A program made the translations under genes and the position numbers. This document shows positions 37,201 through 52,200 of a stretch of 64,000 nt of DNA, in pieces. The notes beneath the pieces are model-generated. The model was not told where the DNA came from, made no database searches, and saw only the letters and a program-made list of their open reading frames with translations. This stretch comes from Serilophus lunatus. Taxonomy: Eukaryota > Chordata > Aves > Passeriformes > Eurylaimidae. How positions within the stretch are numbered: the stretch's first letter is position 1; every line of letters starts with the position of its first letter. The stretch spans positions 6,933 through 70,932 of the forward strand of contig VXBA01002408.1 of the NCBI GenBank assembly GCA_013399895.1. Reading direction: 5' to 3'.

Positions 37201-40200
37201 TGGAACATTCTGATCAGATGCTGCAGGCTTTCACTGCAGGCACACAGTACAGAAACAATTATTTAGTTTCCTCCCCTTCCAAGTAATCTAGGGATTATTG
37301 CAAAAGGGGAATAGGTGGGGGAAGGTATGCAGGTATCTTGAGACATGAGTTCTGGAATGTGAACTCAAGTTTGAGATCTCTGTTTTGTTCTTAATTACAA
37401 TTCAACAAGATATCGTTAAGTTTTATAAAATACATGTTATAAATATTTTTTCCCCACCAAATTCTTACTGCTGTTTAGCTGAACTACCTCTGCTTAGAGA
37501 TCTCCTGTGTGTGACAGATAAGGGAGTGTTCACACACCAACATCTGAGCAGGTCTTACCAATTGCCCATGGTTTATCCTCCCCAGGACCAATTCGACAGG
37601 GGTCTTTGTAGTGTGTAAACAGAGAATGCTGTTGCTCCAGCTTGTCCTCTGCAGGGGAAGAACAAACCCAAGAAAAGGTACATCAGCTGCTAGTCGTGAG
37701 CCTGTGCACAACTGTGTGTTCTGCCACAACAGAAATATCAAGCCCTCATTTCCCCTCAGTATAAATACACAGATTTGATGTGAATCAGTTCAGCAGCAGC
37801 TTCACTGCACAGCAGTATCTCACCTTGGTCAGAAATTCCAACAGATGCTTGCTAATAACAGTGTTTTCCTACAATGTCTTTTTTTTTTAGCTCTAAATTG
37901 AAGTGAAAGTTTTCCAATGCATTTTCTCCCTTTGCCATTGCCATTGCATGGCTTACATTGGTGCAAAACTCTTGCTGAGACAGATTTCCCAGTGGAGAAT
38001 TGGGCTGGGTTCCCAATGGCAATGGAAATGGCTGTTTGTGGGCATATTTACACATCCCTGTAAGCTTGAAGATAAAACCTACTGCTTTTCTTGCTTCAGA
38101 ATAATTACCGAGTGAATTTTTTCCAGGCTACAATAGAAAAAAGAAAGGACAGGCATTTGATAATTTGCCTGGGATGTTATCTACAGCATTAAAGCCATTC
38201 TAAATGAAATCAGCATGACCTATCAACTTTAAATTAATTTATTCCTCATTGCTACCACGCTCGTTGCATTTAAAACATAAAGCACATCAAGGTCTTAGGA
38301 TCATCTAGTAAGATATCCAACAAAAACTTATACATCAGCATTTCAGACACTGAAGAGACAGGCAAGTTCCAGTTCTGTGCATGCTGTTTAACACTGGGAA
38401 AGAAGCACGACTGGAACATGAAACTGCCAGGAGCTACAATATCTCTTTGTTAAATAGCACAAAAACTGGCAAAAATCCCTTCCTTTCCTGCAGCACTTAA
38501 CACCTTTTACAAGGTTAGAACTGCTTAGCAACACTTGAAGGCTCCCTCTTGGGATGATCAGATCAGAACTCACCTGAGTTTGGATGTGCTGCTGTCACAT
38601 ATTTGTTGCTATCTATTGCCAAGACAAGCACCCATGAAATTGAAAATAAAGTCAGAAACAAAACTTTCAACATGAACTGTGTGTCTTAGACAGAATGCTG
38701 CTCACACACTGGGAATCACATCAAATCTCCATGTGTAAAATGCTGATCTTCCCAAATGGAAAAGCTGCCAACCTCTCCCTACAATGCAGGAAGCAGAACA
38801 GCCCTGGAGTACAGCAGTGCTGTGTCCACAGCTCTTGATTCATTTTCTTGTTCAGGCATTAATACAGCTGGCTGTCCTTCAGCTGCTGCATCCATACCAG
38901 TCCATCTATCTCATTACATCTTTCCACCTAGCTCTCAGTCTTGAGAGCATCCTCATAACTGCAGAGAGATTGAAAAACTAATTTGTCAAGGAATCCTGGA
39001 GTTGTGGCAGAGGATTGGAAGACGACCCTGCCCAAGGTCTACAAGGTGGGCAATGCAGAGAATTGCTCTTTCTGTCTGAACAGTCAATTTGTTTGTTTCA
39101 TATTTATGGAAAAGAGATTAAATCTTTGCAATTTTTCATTTGTCCAAGTTTTCTCTTGTTGTACCACATGTCTACAGAATTTCCCTGAAAACCAAGATAG
39201 ATTAAAAATTATGAATTTGCAACTGTGGCACTGTGACAAGTCACAGCTGATGACACAAAACTTCACCCACCTGATTGGAAGGCTTTTTATTTTATGCTAA
39301 AAAGTTTAAAAACATGACAGACTTTTGCACAAGTCAGTCCAAAGCGACATGACAGTAAATTACTTTCTAATAACATTTCCACTAAGTGTGAATTCCCTTC
39401 ATAAATGTTGCCATAATGTTCTGTAAAGCTGGTGGGGAAAATCGAGTTGCAGAAAATTTGTCATAACCATAAGGCCACTCATAAACCTGAAGATCTTTGA
39501 AAACTGTACTGTCAATACAACTAAGAATAGAAGCTTGGTATTCACTGAAACGTTAATTAGCTGCTGTATCAGTCTGGGGAGTGGGAAAGGATACAAAAAA
39601 AATCATAAAGAAAATCACAGGAAGCTGATTATTGCTTTACAAAAACTTAAGATGTTCAATTAACCTACGAGGCTAACAAATGTTCCTAAAACAATGAGTA
39701 ATGCAAAAATGGAGAACTTTAAAACACTGCATTGCTCTTGCTTAGTGCATAAGGAAAGAAAGCAATCTAAAAGTAAAGAAGTTAAAAAGCCAGCTTAATT
39801 TCAGTTTCCAGGCTGACTGCATTTTAAAGGGGAGGGCAATGTAAATAAGCAGCAGAGATAGCAAAAATAAAATTAATTTTTATAACTTGCTTTTCAAGCA
39901 ATTGCAATGTTTATAACTATTATTCGCAAAAGCAAATAGTTACTTTTTATTCAAAAAGCAGCTCAAAATTGCATTAATTATACTCTGTGCTTCTTGTGCA
40001 AGGCCTTGGGTAGGGTGCCACAGCTTCTCAGGTAGGGAACACTGACCATGTGTTCTGCCTCACAGCTTCACTCCAGTCTCCCTCCTCCTGCTGCACTGCC
40101 CTGTTCCATCTGCCTGGGCAGTCTCCCATTTGTTTTGCAGCAGCTTGTTTATTTCCTTGATGGACACCTTTGCCTCCAGGCCACTCCATCCATCCAACCA

Positions 40201-43200
40201 AGGGAAGGGGGCGATTCACAGCAGATGTGTCCATTTGTATCCTCCAGCTTCTGTCTCCCTTCCCCGGCACTGCTGCAGTTCCCTCTCAGCTGGTCTGTGC
40301 AGCACCTTGGGCAGTTGAGGGGCTGTTATTGATCACCTTCCTTCCTGCATTCCCTCAACAACTCACTACCCCTGCCACCGTTATATTTCACCCTAATGTG
40401 CATTGTCTAACTACAGCATCCTGCAGCCACTGCACTTAACTGTTCACCTCCACTGTGCAGAACAGATCCTTGTACCAGTCAGAGCCCTTGCCAGCACCTT
40501 CTCAGACCATTCTGAGTTTCCTCTGGATCACACAGTTGTGACTGATTTATTTTTTGTCTGTATGAGCTGGGAACGAGTTGACAGAAGGGTTGAGGTTTGA
40601 GTTGGTTGTCTTTTCTACTCAATTAAATGTTTCTCCAACCTTGCTAAAATCCTCCATTTCAAGTATCTGATATAAGTAATGAGATTAGAGGGTGTTTTTT
40701 AGATCAGACATTGCTTACTTTATGTTTCTTCAAATGGTTTTTAATACAGTTGTTGCTCTCTGTCTCAGTTACCTGCGGTTTCTTATAAGACTAATGAATC
40801 CTCACTGTTCATCCACAAACCCTGGTCTGAATTGCTGAATCCCAACTGAAATGCTGCAGCCTGAGCTCACCTGTGCATTGTCCCTCTGATGGCCCCTCCC
40901 TGTCCCTGCCCCGTGCTCTCTGTATTGCAGCACTTCGGTTGCAGCCCAGTGACACAAAAGGCCCTTTATCCCCCACTGTGGGAGGCCATGTGCTGATCCA
41001 TGTGTCAGCTCTAAATCAGCAAGGAGTTCTGCTGGATGCCTGAGCTGTACAGAGCAGGAAGGTAGAGAAGATACAGAGACACAGTGCCCTGCACTCCATG
41101 CTGGCAGTTTAACTGTTAATATTTATGCTTGGAAAAGGCTTTCATCTCTGTGAACTCACCACCCGTTAATTATGGTTTTGCAGAGTTCTTTTTCTGGTAC
41201 CTTCAGTATCCAATTAAAAGAAAAAAACAGCTTTTTAAAATTTCTTAAAATAACCCTCCCCTAAAACTACATAGGATCAGTTAACTTTTTTCCAAGACTG
41301 ATGTAGCAATGTTGAGTTCTCTCTGCAGCATTACTCTCCTATGTCTGTGTATATGCACCATGGGATTATTTTTAACTGCATGAATTTACCACTTTTTATC
41401 TACAAAAATCCCATAACACACATCTCTCATTAGTAATTAAAATTGTAGGAGAGCGTCTACCTAATTCAAGTAAAGCTAAAACACTGGATCTGTTCTCATT
41501 ATTGCTACCACAAGTCTCAAATTATTGCTCTTTGTGTCTTAAAACCCATCATGCTTAACAACTCCACAAAGCTCATGGGATGAGCTAAGGAGAGTAACTC
41601 ACACTTAAAGCTCATATGTATTTTAGAAGTGTCTGTAGCAATTAAGTTTTTCCTCACAAAAGCCTGTAACCCTCAAGAACATTCCTATTCCTTTCAGAAC
41701 AGGTAGACACCACTAAAAGGCAAACCTTGTCTTACCAGAGGAGCAGTTATCGAAGTTTAGATCTCCACAGATGACATCAAAAGCCACCAGCTCCTCTGGA
41801 TTGGCTGTACTGGAGGAGGAGGTAGATTTTCTGAATTCAGACAGCCAATCTTGAAGCATATCCAGTTGCTCACATCGAACAGTAGTGTCTCCTGTAGCAG
41901 ACACACAAATAACCAAAACAAGGAGTTAGAGCTCCTTTCAGCATGTTACTCAGCCCTATATTAGTTGCTGAGCTCTTGGTAGACATCCTGAGAGAAAGGC
42001 TGCAAGATAAGAAGCTGTGTGGCTGAGTGCTCTCAGAGTGCTCAGCCTGTTAGGAAGTTAGGAACCCCACTTCTGGATGATTTAAACATCTCCTTCTGGA
42101 ACAAATCATACCAGGCATGTCTGAAGAAATGAAAAGTCACCTGTGCTGCAGATGACGCAGGATGTTTCCAGCCAGAGGAAGATCTGAGGCACTTATTTAT
42201 AATCAGGAAGTAAGAGTTAAAATCCTACTTCAGACAAAACTAGGCAGGATGTTCTGAGGTAAATCACCTTATCTTGCTTTGCTTTCTAATTTTTAAAAAT
42301 AAAATATTTAACTTTCAAGTGTAGCTAATAAATATACACCTATGGTAAATTTAACTTACTCATATTATAGTAGTCCATCTGAGGAAGGATTCTATTTATG
42401 TTCCAGTAAGAATGCCTAAACTGGAAGTATTTTTTGTGTTTTTAAAGGTACACGTTACATACAGGTTTAGGTAGGCAGGAATTCAGAAATAAAGAACCAG
42501 ATTGTTTTCACTAGTTGCCAGGGAGTTAGACCAGGATGTGCCCTGTTTTATAGGAGTCATATGAAAGGGCTGATATACATTGGTTGCCAATGGGTTTTGT
42601 TTGTGAAACCATCTGACACAAAAAGCAGCTCTTTAATTACTGCAACTAGCCACACCTAACTTGAAGCACATTAGGTGACATGAAGTCTAATAAAAAATTA
42701 TTACTCTCTCTTAAAATGATTACAGCAAAAGCTTGATGTTGGGAAAGAAGCCAAAAGAGATATCATAGAAATAATTTCTAATATTGTCTTTCCTTATGTT
42801 TCACTGTACCTGTAGTTAACAGATATTATTTTGCTTGTTTCAGACTTGAACAACATTATTTTTCTCCAAAATAAAAGACTGGTTTTCAAATACTGCAATG
42901 AAAAGGAAAAGCAACAAACCTAGAATTAGTTATTCTGAGCAGAATTTTAACATAATTTACTACTTTGTGCTAGCTATTACAATGGTGTAAAACCTATGCA
43001 AACATCAGTTACATATGTCCAGAGCTGCTTTCAGTGGCCACTCTGGACATGGTGAATATTTGAGCCTACGTCCCCACTACTGATCACTTGTCTCAACTGC
43101 AGTTGTCACCAGCACTCTTCAGAGACCTTTAAAATGTGAACTGTGCAGCCCACTGTCACTGCTTTAGCACACAGACAGTCTCCAGACATTACAGCTTCAC

Positions 43201-46200
43201 TTGCCTACCTGTGAAGGCTCAGGGGTGAGGGGAAGGTGTTAATTCAAACATAATCAGAAATGTTCAACCAAGCGTGATTTGATACAATGCTAAATAATTA
43301 AAAGAAATATTGAAAAGAGCACAACCAGGGAAAGTGAGTTTTAAGCAGGTTCAGACACTGACTCATCTCTTCAGGCTGTTAATGTCAATAGCAAATAATT
43401 TGATTTTTTTTCTTCCGCTTGTGCTATTCCCAGCAAGCCTTTACCAGCTGGGCTGTAATAGAAAAGCAGACACCAGTGCTTACCAGATCTACTCCCTAAC
43501 CTACAGTTTCTGTTTACTTGTACATCAGGTTCACACCGTGCCCTAATCACACAGCTTGACACAAACCAGACAAATGTATTCTTGGGAAAACCCCTTGCTA
43601 CAACAGTGCAAGAAAGCCCTACAGTGAAGACATAGCTAAACAAAAGCACAGGAAATAGGTCACGTGGAATAAATCCCGCCTGGAGCAGGTGACACTCCCT
43701 ACAAAAGGTGTGCGTGACTCACATACACATTCTGCTTAACCAAGGATACTGGTGAGATTACAGATTCATGGAAAGCATGAGCTTGTGAAAGGGACCTCAT
43801 CTAGTCCAACCCTTCTGCTCAAGCAGGGACCACCTTCAGCAGGTTTCTCAGGACTGTGTCCAGTCAGGTTTTGGGTATCTCTGGTTGGAGCCTCCATAAC
43901 CTCTGGGTAGTCTGTTCCAGGGCTTACTCATCCTTGCAATAAAAAATATTTCCTTTGTTTAAACGGCATTTCCATTTGTGCCCACATCCTCTCATCCCAT
44001 CACTGGGCCCCACTGAGCAGAGGCTGCCTCCTCCCTCTCCCTTACACCCTCCCATCAGGTATTCACACACTTTGACGAAAGCCTTCTCCACCTGAAGCTG
44101 TCCCAGCTTTCTCATTCCTGGTGAAGCTTATTCAAGTTGCTGGACTGTCCTCATTTTGCAGCATCTGAATCTTCTCCTCCTGTCTCCTTTTCTTAGGCCA
44201 TACTTTCTTCTGGCCTTCTGTTGTTTCCTCATAACATAACTTTTAAGCCTGGTGCTTGTTGACAAGGATGCAGTAACATCTTGTTCCCTGCAAAGTCTCA
44301 ATTACATAAATTGCTTGATTTTCTAAGACTGGCTTTTACATCCCTGAAGAGTCAAGGGGTTTTTTCTTCACTTTCTGTGAATTATCTATCATGGCTTCAT
44401 CCAGATGAGTAATAAAATAATGTGGCCATTACCACATGGACATGAAACTCAGGCAGCAACCTGTCACAGATGTGAAGAATGAGTGAAGAATGTAGCAAAC
44501 CCACCTAACTGAAACACACAAGGGTAAATCCCTCCAAAACAGAAAAACTCCTGAGAAAACCAAGAAACAGAGAGGCAAAATTATTTTAGAAGGATGTTGC
44601 ATCTGATAACATGTGTTACCTACAGATAAACAGCAGCCTTGTTGCTCTAGAATCAGATGACTTTCTTCTCTAGCAAAACTGAAGAACTTGTGACAGTCTG
44701 GCATCCCTGACTATCCCCACTAGAGGTCATAGAAGTAATTGCACTTCAGTGCACTACCAGGAGCGGGTGCAGTGAAACCAAGCTACTCTTACATGACGCA
44801 AGATGGGATCCCTCTAATGCGACTTGTTTTAGTATTATCCAGCTCACTGCAGCTGCTCAGCAGGTACAGCTGTATCCATAAGCAAAAGTTACTAGTCAGA
44901 CTCAAGTTTTAGCAGCTCCCAAGGATCAATAGCTTTGGAGGGGAAGATAACTGAACTAATCAGACATCTAAGTAGAAGACAAACCCATATCCAGAACAAT
45001 CAGGGAAACAGACATTTCAGAAACTGCTGCTGAAATGAAGTAGCATCAGAAAATATTAACAGAAGAGAACTAGGTAGTAACTCCCAACAATTATGTTCAA
45101 CTTCTTAAACATTCAGATAGAAGCACTGATGTGACTGACTGCCACCAGGGATTAACCAGAGAATACAGATTTGTGCTAATTGCTATGCACTCTTTTCCTC
45201 AGTAACTGGCCTGGAAAAATGCACATAATTGTGTTGTGACTGCTTCCTGCAGTCAGCATTTCCAAATTCCCAGAAAGTTCCCTTCAGCTTTGAATTTTGT
45301 GGAAGGTAATGTGGGAAACTTCAGCCAGCATAAATAAATACTTCCCCTTTGTTAGTTGTAGAATAATCATACTTGCCCTTTCCATTCACTTTCAAAATGC
45401 TTAAGCAAAAGTCTGGCTTTAGTTAGAACTGCAGGCAGTTACTATACACTGAGGAAGGCTGTTCTGTCCTACTTGGAAAGACATTGGAAGGAGCACTATG
45501 GTGGTAGGACAAAGCAGCTACAGGCCTAGTCAGAGGAAATTAAAAGACCCAGTGGCAGCACTGGTAAGCAGTGTGGGATATATTGGCAGGGAACCTGCCA
45601 GGGAAGATGAGGAAAAAAAAAAAATCTTGTTAAGTGTAGGATGTAAAGCATAGTCAAAAGGAAAAATTGTTTTCAAGTCACAAACCAAAGACTTCATTTT
45701 AGCAATGAGACAGGCTGTGCCATACTTGACTGCTTGCAGACCCCTGCACTTGTAACATACTTAATCCAGGGTGGGCTGAGGAAACAAAATAAACCAAAAT
45801 AAGAGCAAACCACCTCAAAAGTCAAAGGAACAAACCCCCACTTTTCAGCTAGGTCAGGTCCTCAGTCAAGTGCAGCACAGCCTACAAGAGCGCAACTGAG
45901 AGGAGGGAGCAAGGGCAGGCTGCCATGGTGTGGATATTTCAGAAACATGTGTGGAATTACTGCCTAAGGATGCTCATAACTGGAGTTACTCCTGATTGCA
46001 CTGCCACAATTTCAAACACTGGGAGAGCTTTCTCAGTGCTGAGTGAAATTCTGCCTCGGCTATATGGCTTAAGAACCTGAAACTGGTGCAAGAGAAGTGT
46101 GGTTTGCCAGTAGCTGTACTGCTAATGGCTACATCCACACTAAACACAGAACAGGGATGTGAACAAGGTTATGGGATGGCATCCAGCATGCTACAGCATT

Positions 46201-49200
46201 TGGACTGGGGCTGGAGTAGTTTGAGGCTTACTCTGTATTGATGGCTTGGTGGGCTGTCTCAAAGGCATGACTCAATAGGACTTGGGATGTGGGTGGATTC
46301 AAGGCAGCAAAACCTGTCCAGAACATTAATCACTGACTAATCAAAAGACATAAAAGAATCATGTAAATTTAACAGCCCTTGGAAAATAATTACATCAAGT
46401 CTCATTAAAGGATCCCTTCATTTGTCACTGAAATGCATCTCTTTCCACAATGGAAAGGAAGGGCTGCTTCATAGCAGCAGGCAGAGAATTGAGAGGAAAA
46501 GCCACACCTAAAGTTTCTTGAAAAAGTTGAGGGTCAGGTCTTAAAAAATAGTGTGTGCTCAGAACAGAGTTGGTTGAGCACATCACTTGAAAAAAGCATT
46601 AATATCTGGTCCCTGATAAGCAGTTGGGCCACTTCATTTTATACTCACATAAGTATCAGAACTGTCAAGTGTAGGTTTATGTATTCCAGAAGGGGAATCA
46701 AGTTGCAGCCAGCCATGTATGACAAGATGATTTAAATGGCTGACCTTTTAAACAGTGCTTGTTTTTATAGACACCACATCTTTACATCGTTGAACTGTTT
46801 TTTGGGCAATTTTTTAAAGTGTGAAATGTTATGAATCAGATGATGCAATTCAGAAAGCACAGCTCTGCCAAACTTAACGAATGTTAGTTTTCCATTTCAT
46901 TACAGAAACAAATATGATGTATCTAAGGACAGACTCTTAAATCATTGTCTGCTCTATTTGAATGTAGTATGAACTAGATAAGCCTAAAAATATGAAGCAG
47001 AAAAATGAAAGGCTGTGTTTTATCCTTGAAGAAGCTTTAGGCTGACTTTGAAAATGGAATGTTACTTCCCCATTTTTCTTCCCTCCTCCCTCTTCCTCTT
47101 GAATATTTCAGGGATTTCACAATGTGGTTATCAAGGACTAACTGAGAATACATGACTTGGTAGTAAAAAGGAACAGGACTGAAAAGTAGAAACAAAAGCC
47201 AAAGAACTGAAAACTAAACTGGAACAGCAACGAATCTCAGCTCTGCAGCAGCAATCTCACAGTACATTACCATAAGTTAAAAATAGAAAAGCAGAGAAGG
47301 ATGTTACATTGTTAAAAAGTAGCTGAAAAATTCATTAGACTTTTTTAGAACTATCCAGTCTCTAATGTACTTCAGGGACTGGCAGTTTTTTCCCCAAATC
47401 CCTCTCTAACAGCAGTGGTGACAGAGCAGCAGGGCCTGGCTGCCTGGCAGGGTTAGCCAAGACATGCTCAGCACAGAGGTTGAAAGTTCTACCATTTATA
47501 ATGTGTCCCTGTGTTGCCTTGGTCTGCAGCACACAGGCCCTGATCAGGCAGCCTGACAGGGCTGTGCCATGCTCTCCAGCATCCAAGAGCACAAGAATCA
47601 CAGCCATATTAAGTAAAATGAAAGATATTCACCCTTTGGCTAAATTAAATTCTGATCACACTCAAAGTAAAGGTTTGTAGATTTGGCTTTTATTACCACA
47701 CCTACTCTAAGCATAGAACTGCTTTTAAACGTGATCAAGAGAATTTTCCAGTGAATTAACCTGATAGTCATTTATGTATGAAATCTGCAGGTCAAAACCC
47801 AGATAATGTTCCCTTTTTCCATCAGAAATCAGCAGCAGGAATAACTGTTCCAACTTGTACCTTCTGATTATCTCTAGTTATGTACAAAGAAATTTTAGTT
47901 TATGTTGGGGAAGACAGTGGGTCTGTCAGCAAACTGGCACTGACCAAAGAGATTGACCTTGATGATATTCCACCATATCCTTGAGATGAAGAAGTCACAT
48001 ACACTGTGTAACAAAAAGAGATTCTGAGGAACTTGGGATGCTGACAATATGGGAAGCAAGCATTGTGACTATTGTTAAGCAGATATTGTGGCTACTTTTT
48101 GAAGTCATCCCATCATATTGTTAAAAACAACTTACTGTCCTATGAAAAGAGAACACACTGGCAATAGAAAGATATAAAAGCAAATGCTTAAAACAATAAA
48201 GAGATTCTTCTTTTTGGCATCGCATACTGTGTTGTGTCCGTCTCTACAGCAACAGGTTTATAAGCTGATACTCACAGTACAGGTTGTTCAATACTGTTGA
48301 GTAACAGTGATAGCAATGTCTTTCTAAAATAACAGTATTTGGTTAAGAGGGAACAGAGAGGAGAAATGCTCTCGAGGAATTTTTTTGTTTGTGTCCTATG
48401 ATACTTAATTACTCTGAGACTGAAAATGTGAAAGGTTGGGATACTTATCATTCTTTGCAACATTCTCTGCATCTTGTCAGAAACAGGGGAGGAGCAATGC
48501 TCACTACTGCACAAGCTACCCCCACAGGCCTGGAAACAGTGACAGAGTATGCATATTAGGACCATACCTGCAATAGCTTGCAAGTGAGTGCAGGAAATGT
48601 ATCCCACAATTCTTTGGTCCTGAGGTGTACTTCCCACTTGCACCTGGAAGGGAAGAAATAAAAAGGTGATTAATAGAAGAGCTCATACAACTGTACTTGC
48701 AGCCCTGTGCAGCTTCTCCACACAGGATTGGCCCTTTTCACCACTCTTTCCAGCCAACTCCGTTTTGAAAACACATAATTCACAAAAACACCAAGGACCC
48801 ACACTGAGGCTACTGGTCTTACTGCCAGCACACTGACACCTTCCCAATTACCATGCTCAATGTTTTGATTTTGATGTACAACACGTGTAAAAATTTGACT
48901 TGCCTCTGTTCCCCACAGTCCCACTCTGCTCCCCTGTCCCACTTGTGTTGTCACCCTTTCACATTCCAGCCCTTGTTCATATGCCAGATTCAGTGCCATA
49001 TAAAACTAATATTATCAGCATCCTAATTGGCTTGGTATCTGTGACAACTAGAATGCAAGGGAGTCTAAGGGAGAAGGATGAAACATGAAATTAATGTTGA
49101 TTTTGACCACGCTTTTTTCATTCTACAGCAAGTTTTGGATTTTAATGGATTTTTTACGTTCTTCCACAAAGGTGTTGGGAACTTTTAGTAATTCCCAGCA

Positions 49201-52200
49201 GTGTTGACATCCTTCAGCTCACAGCAGCAGCCCCCATGCCTGTCAAGCAGATGCAATATAATGTGGGCTCCTGCTCTTACACACACAAGAGGCAGGGCTT
49301 CCAGGGAAGGCAGAACGTAATATAATTCTTCATCTATATCATATGCTGCAATCTTTTTAAAACGTGTTTGCAGGTGGACACACAAGCAAATTAGAATCAA
49401 GTTCTGGTTTAGGTTTTCAACTCTACTGAAGGTTTTGGCAGTTGAAGACTTGCACAGCTGCAATTCAAAATTCACAGTGATATGAGGATCAAGTTTCAGA
49501 TGGTGGAAAGCAACAAATTTGAATGTATGGTTTTCTTGTTGACAGTTACTGTGGCGATACTGCATGGATTAAAGAAAATGCCCACAGAGGAAAGTTGGGC
49601 TCAGAAAACATCACCACAGATGACTCTCCTTCACAACACTAGGCTCAAATTTTATCTGACACCTCTAAATAACAAGCAGAGCTCATTTTATACAGTCACA
49701 GTTTTGTAAGCTTGGTTGCTTTTCTTGTTTTTCAGCCATCCAAAACCCATCTGATTCATTCTATAACTGGAAAGCCAGCTTTGCAGTAAGTGAATTTAGA
49801 AGTCATTTGTACTCAACAATGCCTTGTTAACTTTGAGGTTTTGTGCCAGCCAGGGAAGTATATAATAAACAACTGGCATTATTCTGTCCTCAGTCTGTTC
49901 AGTCCTTTTTTAGACAGTTTTGCAAATGGATATTGATGGTGTTCTTATTGCTGTTTCCATTCAGCTAATCTGCTTCAGGGAGAGTGAAGGCAGAGGAAAA
50001 CAAGGAAAACAAAGGCAGTCACTGGTGCATCTACCCCTACACAAGGAGATTCTCCTAAGCTCACGGGATTGCAGCAGTCCCAGAGGATGGGCTGATGTGT
50101 TGGATGGCTGTCAGGGACTGCTGCAGGAGCTTTCCTACACAGACTCTTCCTTCCTCCCTCCCTCGAGCTGCCTGGGTCTGAAATGTCTCACAGTCACGGG
50201 TGAATCATAAGCATTCTCTCCAACAATTTTTATGCAACTATGCCACTGCAATAGTGAAGTGGGAAACAGTTTACTTCCTCTGCTGTCTAAGACAGGCAGG
50301 TGCACGAACCGTATTTTCCAAACTTACTAATTCAAAATCAGAGTTTGTTTTCATCCTGAAGACTATAAAAAGTCTACACCAGTTTACCAGACTGTAGTCT
50401 CGTGCTGCAGAGAACAGGTGGGAATGTCACACCTTTCAGTGCCACCCACCAAAACCACACCAAAAGGAAAATATAGCACATGAAGTGCCCTGCCTGACAG
50501 CAGGGATGTGCTGCCTATAATCCTCTTATTGACTAAAGCAATTCCAGCATATCTACCCAAAAAGCATAAAAGATTTAAGTCTAAAAGCTGAACAACCAAG
50601 CATAAATTATAGTCAGTTGAGAAAAAGAAGTCAGCTCAAATTGGCTTTAGACTTTCCTATGCAGCCTTTATGAAGTGCCTGACGAGGCCTTGGACTCATC
50701 AGCCAATTTGTGCATAGGATCACAGTAATTTCTATTAATCATAAATAAATCTGTATTGTATGGGGGCTTGTGTGCACAGATCTGCACTGAAATGGACTTG
50801 GGATTTTTTGCTTTCAAAGAATGACAAGAAATGGCCCAAGATAAAGCCTGGCTGTGCTAGAGGGAGTGGGGTGAGTGCAGCAAATGCCCCTTGGGGTTGG
50901 CACCACAGGGGACAGAGCCCAGGGCTCTGCACTCACTGGAACAGTGGCTGCCGCACACACAGTCCTGGGGGAAAAGGACAGGGACTTCATAAACACACTG
51001 CTAATTAAAAAAAAATAAAGCTCAAAAGCAAGAGCTGAAGATATTAACATAATTAGAAGTTCCTTGGAAAGTGCCAGCATGGAAGTGTACATCTAAAGCA
51101 GCTTGTCTCTCAGATTTCCCATACCCTCCAGCTTTTTTTGACTTTGGGGGTTTGGGGTTTCTTGTGAGTGGCAGTATTGATGGAAATCACCAAGCAGGGT
51201 ATATTTGGTGTATAATCATAATGGAGGCAAATATTTGTGACAACTACTAGAAAAGTAAATAAATACCCTCGTGGCCTCCCAGTCAGTTCCCAGCTACAGT
51301 AGCAGCTCTACTATATTAAATATGGTCTGAAGTAAAATAGTAAGAAAAACATGTCTATTCAGTCTAATTTAGTATTTCACAGATGGACCAGGACTATGAG
51401 TTGTGCAGACAGAAAAACTATTCACCTCTGGAATATTACAAGCCCTATAATTCTGTATAAAAACATTCTTTTGTGTGGCCAAATGCTGTAGCTACTTTTA
51501 GACTGTTCCATTTTCCAGGGTATGTTATATTGTGGTGACTCGACGTGGCAGCCACAGGAAGACAAGGCTGAGCCTTCAGTTCAGCTGCAACGTGGATCTT
51601 GGCACAAAGGTTCCTCTTCCCCCAAACCAAGCCGGCACTTCACAAATAGAATTTTTGCTGTTTAATGCAGAAGAACTCTCTACATTCACATTTACAAGGA
51701 AAATATATGTAAGCAAATAAGCCAGAGTGGCTCCTTCTCTGTAGGCCTGGCTTAAGTTCACCTCAACTGCTCTACAGCAGTAGTTGTGTCAATAACTTAC
51801 TTATTCATTGAATTGTCCTTCTGCAGGGAACTGCCTCAGATACTGAGTTCTAAATATCATTTCATAGTTTTCATTGTGCCATGAACAACTCTTCTATGTC
51901 TATGGAAATGTACAGGAAGGTAATATCTAAATATAAAGTCCCAATATTTTAAAACAGGATAATTACTACAAAAAGTTGTATGTGATATTCTGTTAAACAC
52001 TAACGTTACCTAGAGATAAAATTAAAACTGAGAGAGCCTATTTGCGGTTTAATAAAGTGTCCCAGTTATATAATTTTCACATAAACAAATTAGCATTTTT
52101 CAAAATTATGCTGAAACATGCAAAATACATTCCAACTTTCACTACATTTGCAATAATCAAACCAGTCACTGAGAAGCTAAGAGTAGATTCAGACCCTTGA

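Noticed and set aside
37484..37741. 85-codon - strand frame over SMPD3 coding exon 4
   Set aside because: The true coding frame here is a different one, fixed by the acceptor at 37648 and similarity to nSMase2.
43924..44115. 63-codon frame in the CR1 fragment
   Set aside because: It runs through the non-coding 3' region of a truncated CR1 copy and is not a gene.
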